In this document: one piece after another, positions 61,485 through 64,000 of the stretch
Numbering within the stretch: position 1 is the first letter of the stretch
Layout: each line of letters opens with the position of its first letter
Source: an uncultured Halobacteriovorax sp.
GTDB taxonomy: Bacteria > Bdellovibrionota > Bacteriovoracia > Bacteriovoracales > Bacteriovoracaceae
Reading direction: 5' to 3'
Length of the DNA: 64,000 bases
NCBI GenBank assembly: GCA_913061265.1
Contig: CAJXVS010000003.1
Span: 496,001-560,000 of the forward strand
Notes under the pieces: generated by a model
Database searches by the model: none
Told to the model about the DNA's origin: nothing
The model's input: the letters and a program-made list of their open reading frames with translations, nothing else
Program-made: the position numbers and the translations under genes

Positions 61485-61703
61485 ATGCTAAAGCAACTTC
61501 GAAATAAGGGGCAGGCGACTATTGAGTATATTCTACTTTTTAGTTTTCTCGCTTTTATATTAGTGAACTTCGTTAACTCCCTAGGAAAGATGGTGGGGAC
61601 CTCTGTGGGAAGTTTAGGCTATGCCTTAACCCAGCAACTGTCGGTCGGTGTCTGTGCCCAGTATTGCTACTATGATGGATATCAGAACAAAGGCGCACAG
61701 TAG
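61485..61703 (+). CDS. Second Flp/TadE-like prepilin
   Basis: 72 residues. MLKQLRNKG | QATIEYILLFSFLAFILVNFV has the processing site, Glu5, Tyr6 and hydrophobic helix. The longer tail with paired Cys (VCAQYCYYDGY) distinguishes it from the first Flp. Its TAG shares a G with the next GTG. Confidence 0.82.
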   Translation: MLKQLRNKGQATIEYILLFSFLAFILVNFVNSLGKMVGTSVGSLGYALTQQLSVGVCAQYCYYDGYQNKGAQ

Positions 61704-62203
61704 TGCCTTGGTATATCTACTCTTTAGTTTTTCTCGAATTGGCTTTCGTGGCCTGGATTGATTTTAAAACATCTATAATCTCAAATTATTGGTTTCTAGT
61801 AAACGTTCTGGCTTTTGTTCTCTTCTCAATTTTTCTCCCTGATGTTTATGTATTTGGTATTAAGAACTTCTTTCTTCCCTTAGCTTTTATTTTTGTAGGC
61901 TATATGTTGTTTACTTTAAATATTATGGGAGCCGGGGATTCAAAGTATTTATTTTCGCTGTTTATCTTGATCCCTTATGAATCTCAAGATTATATGCTTT
62001 ATACATTGATATACTCGACTGTTGTTGTCGGGGGTATGTCGTTTTTTATTAATATTTACCAGAATATTCAAAAACTAAAACTCGCTTTTGAAAATAAAAA
62101 TGTAGAATTGATCAAAGGGATCTTTGGAAAAAAGTTTACCTATGCACCGGTAATCCTTCTTTCTTGGATTTGGTTTGGCTACTTAGTGAGAGTTTGGGAA
62201 TGA
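61703..62203 (+). CDS. Prepilin peptidase of Tad locus (CpaA/TadV type)
   Basis: 166 residues with about five helices. The two catalytic Asp motifs are WIDFKTSIISNYW (Asp20) and GAGDSKYLFSL (Asp79). It lacks the N-terminal zinc methylase region of PilD, as usual for TadV/CpaA. Dedicated to the Flp-type proteins around it, while PilD probably serves PilA. GTG start. Confidence 0.88.
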   Translation: MPWYIYSLVFLELAFVAWIDFKTSIISNYWFLVNVLAFVLFSIFLPDVYVFGIKNFFLPLAFIFVGYMLFTLNIMGAGDSKYLFSLFILIPYESQDYMLYTLIYSTVVVGGMSFFINIYQNIQKLKLAFENKNVELIKGIFGKKFTYAPVILLSWIWFGYLVRVWE

Positions 62204-62493
62204 AGGTTTTAAACCAGCGTGGACAAACAATGATTGAATACGTACTTCTGCTAGTGGTTGTTTTGTCATTAGCAGCGGCCTTCATGAATAGTGATACTTA
62301 TAAAAAGTTTGTCGGAAAAGACTCTTTGCTCATGCAAAGATTAGTTAAGCAAATGTCTTATGCTTATAGACATGGTAGGCAGGGTAGAGGTGAGGACGAT
62401 CTTTCGAACTACTCTACTGACCATGATACTTATTATAATAGAGATGAAGGGCGATCGCGCTTCTTCACTCCTATTGAGGCTTATCCCCCATGA
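62200..62493 (+). CDS. Third Flp-like prepilin with charged tail
   Basis: 97 residues from ATG 62200, which overlaps the peptidase TGA as ATGA. MKVLNQRG | QTMIEYVLLLVVVLSLAAAFM has the Flp processing site with Glu5-Tyr6. The tail is long, basic then acidic (YRHGRQGRGEDDLSNYSTDHDTYYNRDEG), unlike a normal Flp pilin. Confidence 0.8.
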   Translation: MKVLNQRGQTMIEYVLLLVVVLSLAAAFMNSDTYKKFVGKDSLLMQRLVKQMSYAYRHGRQGRGEDDLSNYSTDHDTYYNRDEGRSRFFTPIEAYPP

Positions 62494-63026
62494 GAAGTAG
62501 CAAAAAGATCTTAGGCGATGAAGGTCAATCCTCAGTAGAATTCATTATTAGTTTTATTGTCGTAGTGGGCTTTGTTTTTATGTATGTAAAAGTTGCTATG
62601 AATTTTACCAATGGCTACGTGGTTCATTACGCAAATTTTATGGCAAGTAGGGCTATGCTTGTTTATGAAGGGAATAATAACACTCCTGATGGAGGCGATG
62701 GCGCAGCGAAAGCTAGGGCCCTTGAAGTCTGGAAAAATTATAATATTGAAGGAGTCCTTGGAAATGCAGCAGGGAGCCTTTCATTAGAGCAGAGACTTCC
62801 TGGTTCTGTGGCAAATACATTGTTTGTAGGAACGGTTGCGACTTATCAAGATCGATTTACCATCTTTGGAAATGTCGGCAGTACAGAAAAACTAACTTTT
62901 AAATCTGAATCTTTCTTAGGCCGTGAGCCTAGTATCGCTGAATGTGTTGAGAGAACCTGTGAATCCTTTAAAGAACTTGGAATAAGCTGCGGAAAGAATA
63001 CAACAGTGAGTGATAATGGCTGCTGA
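62490..63026 (+). CDS. TadE-like pseudopilin
   Basis: 178 residues. MRSSKKILGDEG | QSSVEFIISFIVVVGFVFMYV has the site with Glu5-Phe6, then an extracytoplasmic domain (GSVANTLFVGTVATYQDRFTIFG) with four Cys in the last 35 residues (SIAECVERTCESFKE...ISCGK...NGC). Minor pilin of TadE type. Overlaps its neighbours by 4 and 11 bases. Confidence 0.82.
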   Translation: MRSSKKILGDEGQSSVEFIISFIVVVGFVFMYVKVAMNFTNGYVVHYANFMASRAMLVYEGNNNTPDGGDGAAKARALEVWKNYNIEGVLGNAAGSLSLEQRLPGSVANTLFVGTVATYQDRFTIFGNVGSTEKLTFKSESFLGREPSIAECVERTCESFKELGISCGKNTTVSDNGC

Positions 63027-63516
63027 TAAAAAAGACATTCTAGAAAATGAAGAAGGGCAGGCGATCTTTGAGTTGATTCTCTTTATGCCTTTTCTTGTTT
63101 ATTTTGTGACTCTTCTTTTTACAGCAGGGAATGCCATTAACGGATCGATCAATCAGCAGAAATCTACAAGAGGATATTTTTATCATATTTTAAAAGGAAA
63201 CTCTCTTCTTCCCGTTCGCTCGGATTTAAATGCCTTTAAAGCGAGTGGGATCACAGCGGTTAGTGCCGCGTCTCTAGGTTGGGCCTCAAAACGTCCTGAT
63301 GATCTAAACTATGGGACCTGCTACAAATTCAGCACTCTCTATTCTGCGTCAGAGGAATTATGCGACGAAAAAGCTCCAGAACCAAACACGACTATTTTTG
63401 TCAGGCCTTTCACTTTTTACGGAGTTTGTAGCGCTACCTATGTAATGCAGGCAGATGGCGAGTATTACCTCGATTTAACCGTAGCTGCCTCAGAAAACTG
63501 TAGGATGGTTATGTGA
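63016..63516 (+). CDS. TadE/TadF-like pseudopilin
   Basis: 166 residues from ATG 63016 (in-frame GTG at 63010). MAADKKDILENEEG | QAIFELILFMPFLVYFVTLLF has the site with Glu5, then an extracytoplasmic domain with Cys (GTCYKF, LCDEK, GVCSATY, NCRMVM). Together with the previous gene it forms the usual pair of minor Tad pseudopilins. Confidence 0.8.
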   Translation: MAADKKDILENEEGQAIFELILFMPFLVYFVTLLFTAGNAINGSINQQKSTRGYFYHILKGNSLLPVRSDLNAFKASGITAVSAASLGWASKRPDDLNYGTCYKFSTLYSASEELCDEKAPEPNTTIFVRPFTFYGVCSATYVMQADGEYYLDLTVAASENCRMVM

Positions 63517-63623
63517 GAAAAGTCCTAAAAACCCTCTAAATAGCAGGAATAAGTTTCCGCGCATTAATCTAATCGAAAACCCTGATAAAATTTAATAAAT
63601 CCAATAACTAACGGTGGTTCCTT

Positions 63624-64000
63624 ATGAATACGCGTGCGTTTACTTTAGCTCTTATCATCGCATCTATCGCGGCCTTTATGGTCCACACTTATATTGGTGA
63701 TAAAGAATCAGAAATGACTGGAAAGTATGGAACAAAAACGACAGTAATTATCGCCAAAGAAGATATTGGTGAACTCGAACTTATTGATGATTCAAAAGTC
63801 ACAATTAAATCAGTCCCAAAGAATTTTAAAATGCCAGGTGCCTTTTCTAAAATGACTGAAGTAGAAAATACAGTTGCAACTGTTCCTATTTTGAAAGGGG
63901 AGCAAATCACTAAGCCTAGAATTACTCACCCAGGTGCAAGAACCGGTTTGGCTAGACAGGTCTCTGTTGGTAAGAGGGCCGTTGCTATTCAGATTACGGA
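63624..64000 (+). CDS. cpaB: Flp pilus assembly protein CpaB/RcpC (3' end outside window)
   Basis: An ATG at 63624 opens a frame that runs off the right edge (about 125 residues visible). Starts MNTRAFTLALIIASIAAFMVH (signal anchor), then KTTVIIAKEDIGELELIDDSKVTIKSVP, the SAF/CpaB domain, and GEQITKPRI. CpaB is a periplasmic partner of the Tad secretin CpaC, which should follow. It continues the Tad locus after a gap of about 110 bases with no recognised promoter. Confidence 0.9.
   Translation, partial: MNTRAFTLALIIASIAAFMVHTYIGDKESEMTGKYGTKTTVIIAKEDIGELELIDDSKVTIKSVPKNFKMPGAFSKMTEVENTVATVPILKGEQITKPRITHPGARTGLARQVSVGKRAVAIQIT

Noticed and set aside
1-64000. CRISPR arrays, tRNA or rRNA genes, IS elements, prophage
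   Set aside because: No repeat-spacer pattern, T-loop sequence, transposase, integrase or phage structural gene was found.

Overview
The window is AT-rich chromosomal DNA from a Gram-negative, flagellated, piliated bacterium, most likely a Bdellovibrio-type predator (Bdellovibrionota, probably the Bacteriovorax/Halobacteriovorax side). The support is the Myxococcus-style pil gene order including pilGHI, a second Flp/Tad pilus locus, tandem flagellins, an Omp85/TamB pair, many TPR and secreted proteins, and low-GC codon use. The species call is inference. No CRISPR array, prophage, insertion sequence, tRNA or rRNA was seen.

Layout. 1-4.8 kb: end of a Bat (VWA/TPR) operon (BatB/C-like, BatD), then ribF and a short aroE. 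4.9-18.9 kb: type IVa pilus cluster pilB-pilT-pilC-pilA-(pilG position, inverted)-pilH-pilI-pilD-pilM-N-O-P-Q plus a TPR gene. 19-21.8 kb: aroQ, efp, accB, accC. 21.9-30.3 kb: TPR protein, TamB-like protein and Omp85 protein, an outer-membrane assembly/export module. 30.4-31.3 kb: rplM-rpsI. 31.3-39.5 kb: a divergent UvrA-like ATPase, a two-gene secreted module with a matrixin metalloprotease, an AMIN-like protein and lon. 39.5-53.8 kb: mostly minus-strand housekeeping genes (rpoZ, oligopeptide-binding lipoprotein, alaS, recX, recA, pgpA, hydrolase, FHA, recG, greA). 53.9-60.7 kb: UbiB-like kinase, GNAT, two flagellins, an SDR sugar-nucleotide-type enzyme and an unknown gene. 60.77-60.96 kb: a minus-strand RNA that I identify as 6S RNA. 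61.2 kb to the end: start of a Flp/Tad type IVb locus with five prepilin-like proteins and its own peptidase, running into cpaB, which is cut by the window edge.

The most interesting thread is regulatory. Sequences matching the flagellar sigma-28 (FliA) promoter, TAAAGTTT-N11-GCCGATAA, lie in front of the matrixin operon (33944-33970), the Flp pilin (61139-61165), flagellin 1 (56781-56807) and, more weakly, flagellin 2 and pilB. If real, one sigma factor links motility, both pilus systems and a secreted protease, as expected for an attack-phase programme. Both flagellin leaders also carry AGGA motifs in hairpin loops upstream of an AGGA-type Shine-Dalgarno, which resembles CsrA control. Other points are a recA-recX attenuator hairpin containing the recX ribosome binding site, direct repeats and a palindrome upstream of recA, a UvrA paralogue with a changed second Walker B, and a 33-codon ORF ending at the pilA ribosome binding site.

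Nothing here is clearly a wholly new system. The window is mainly core genome with several regulatory features that could be tested.
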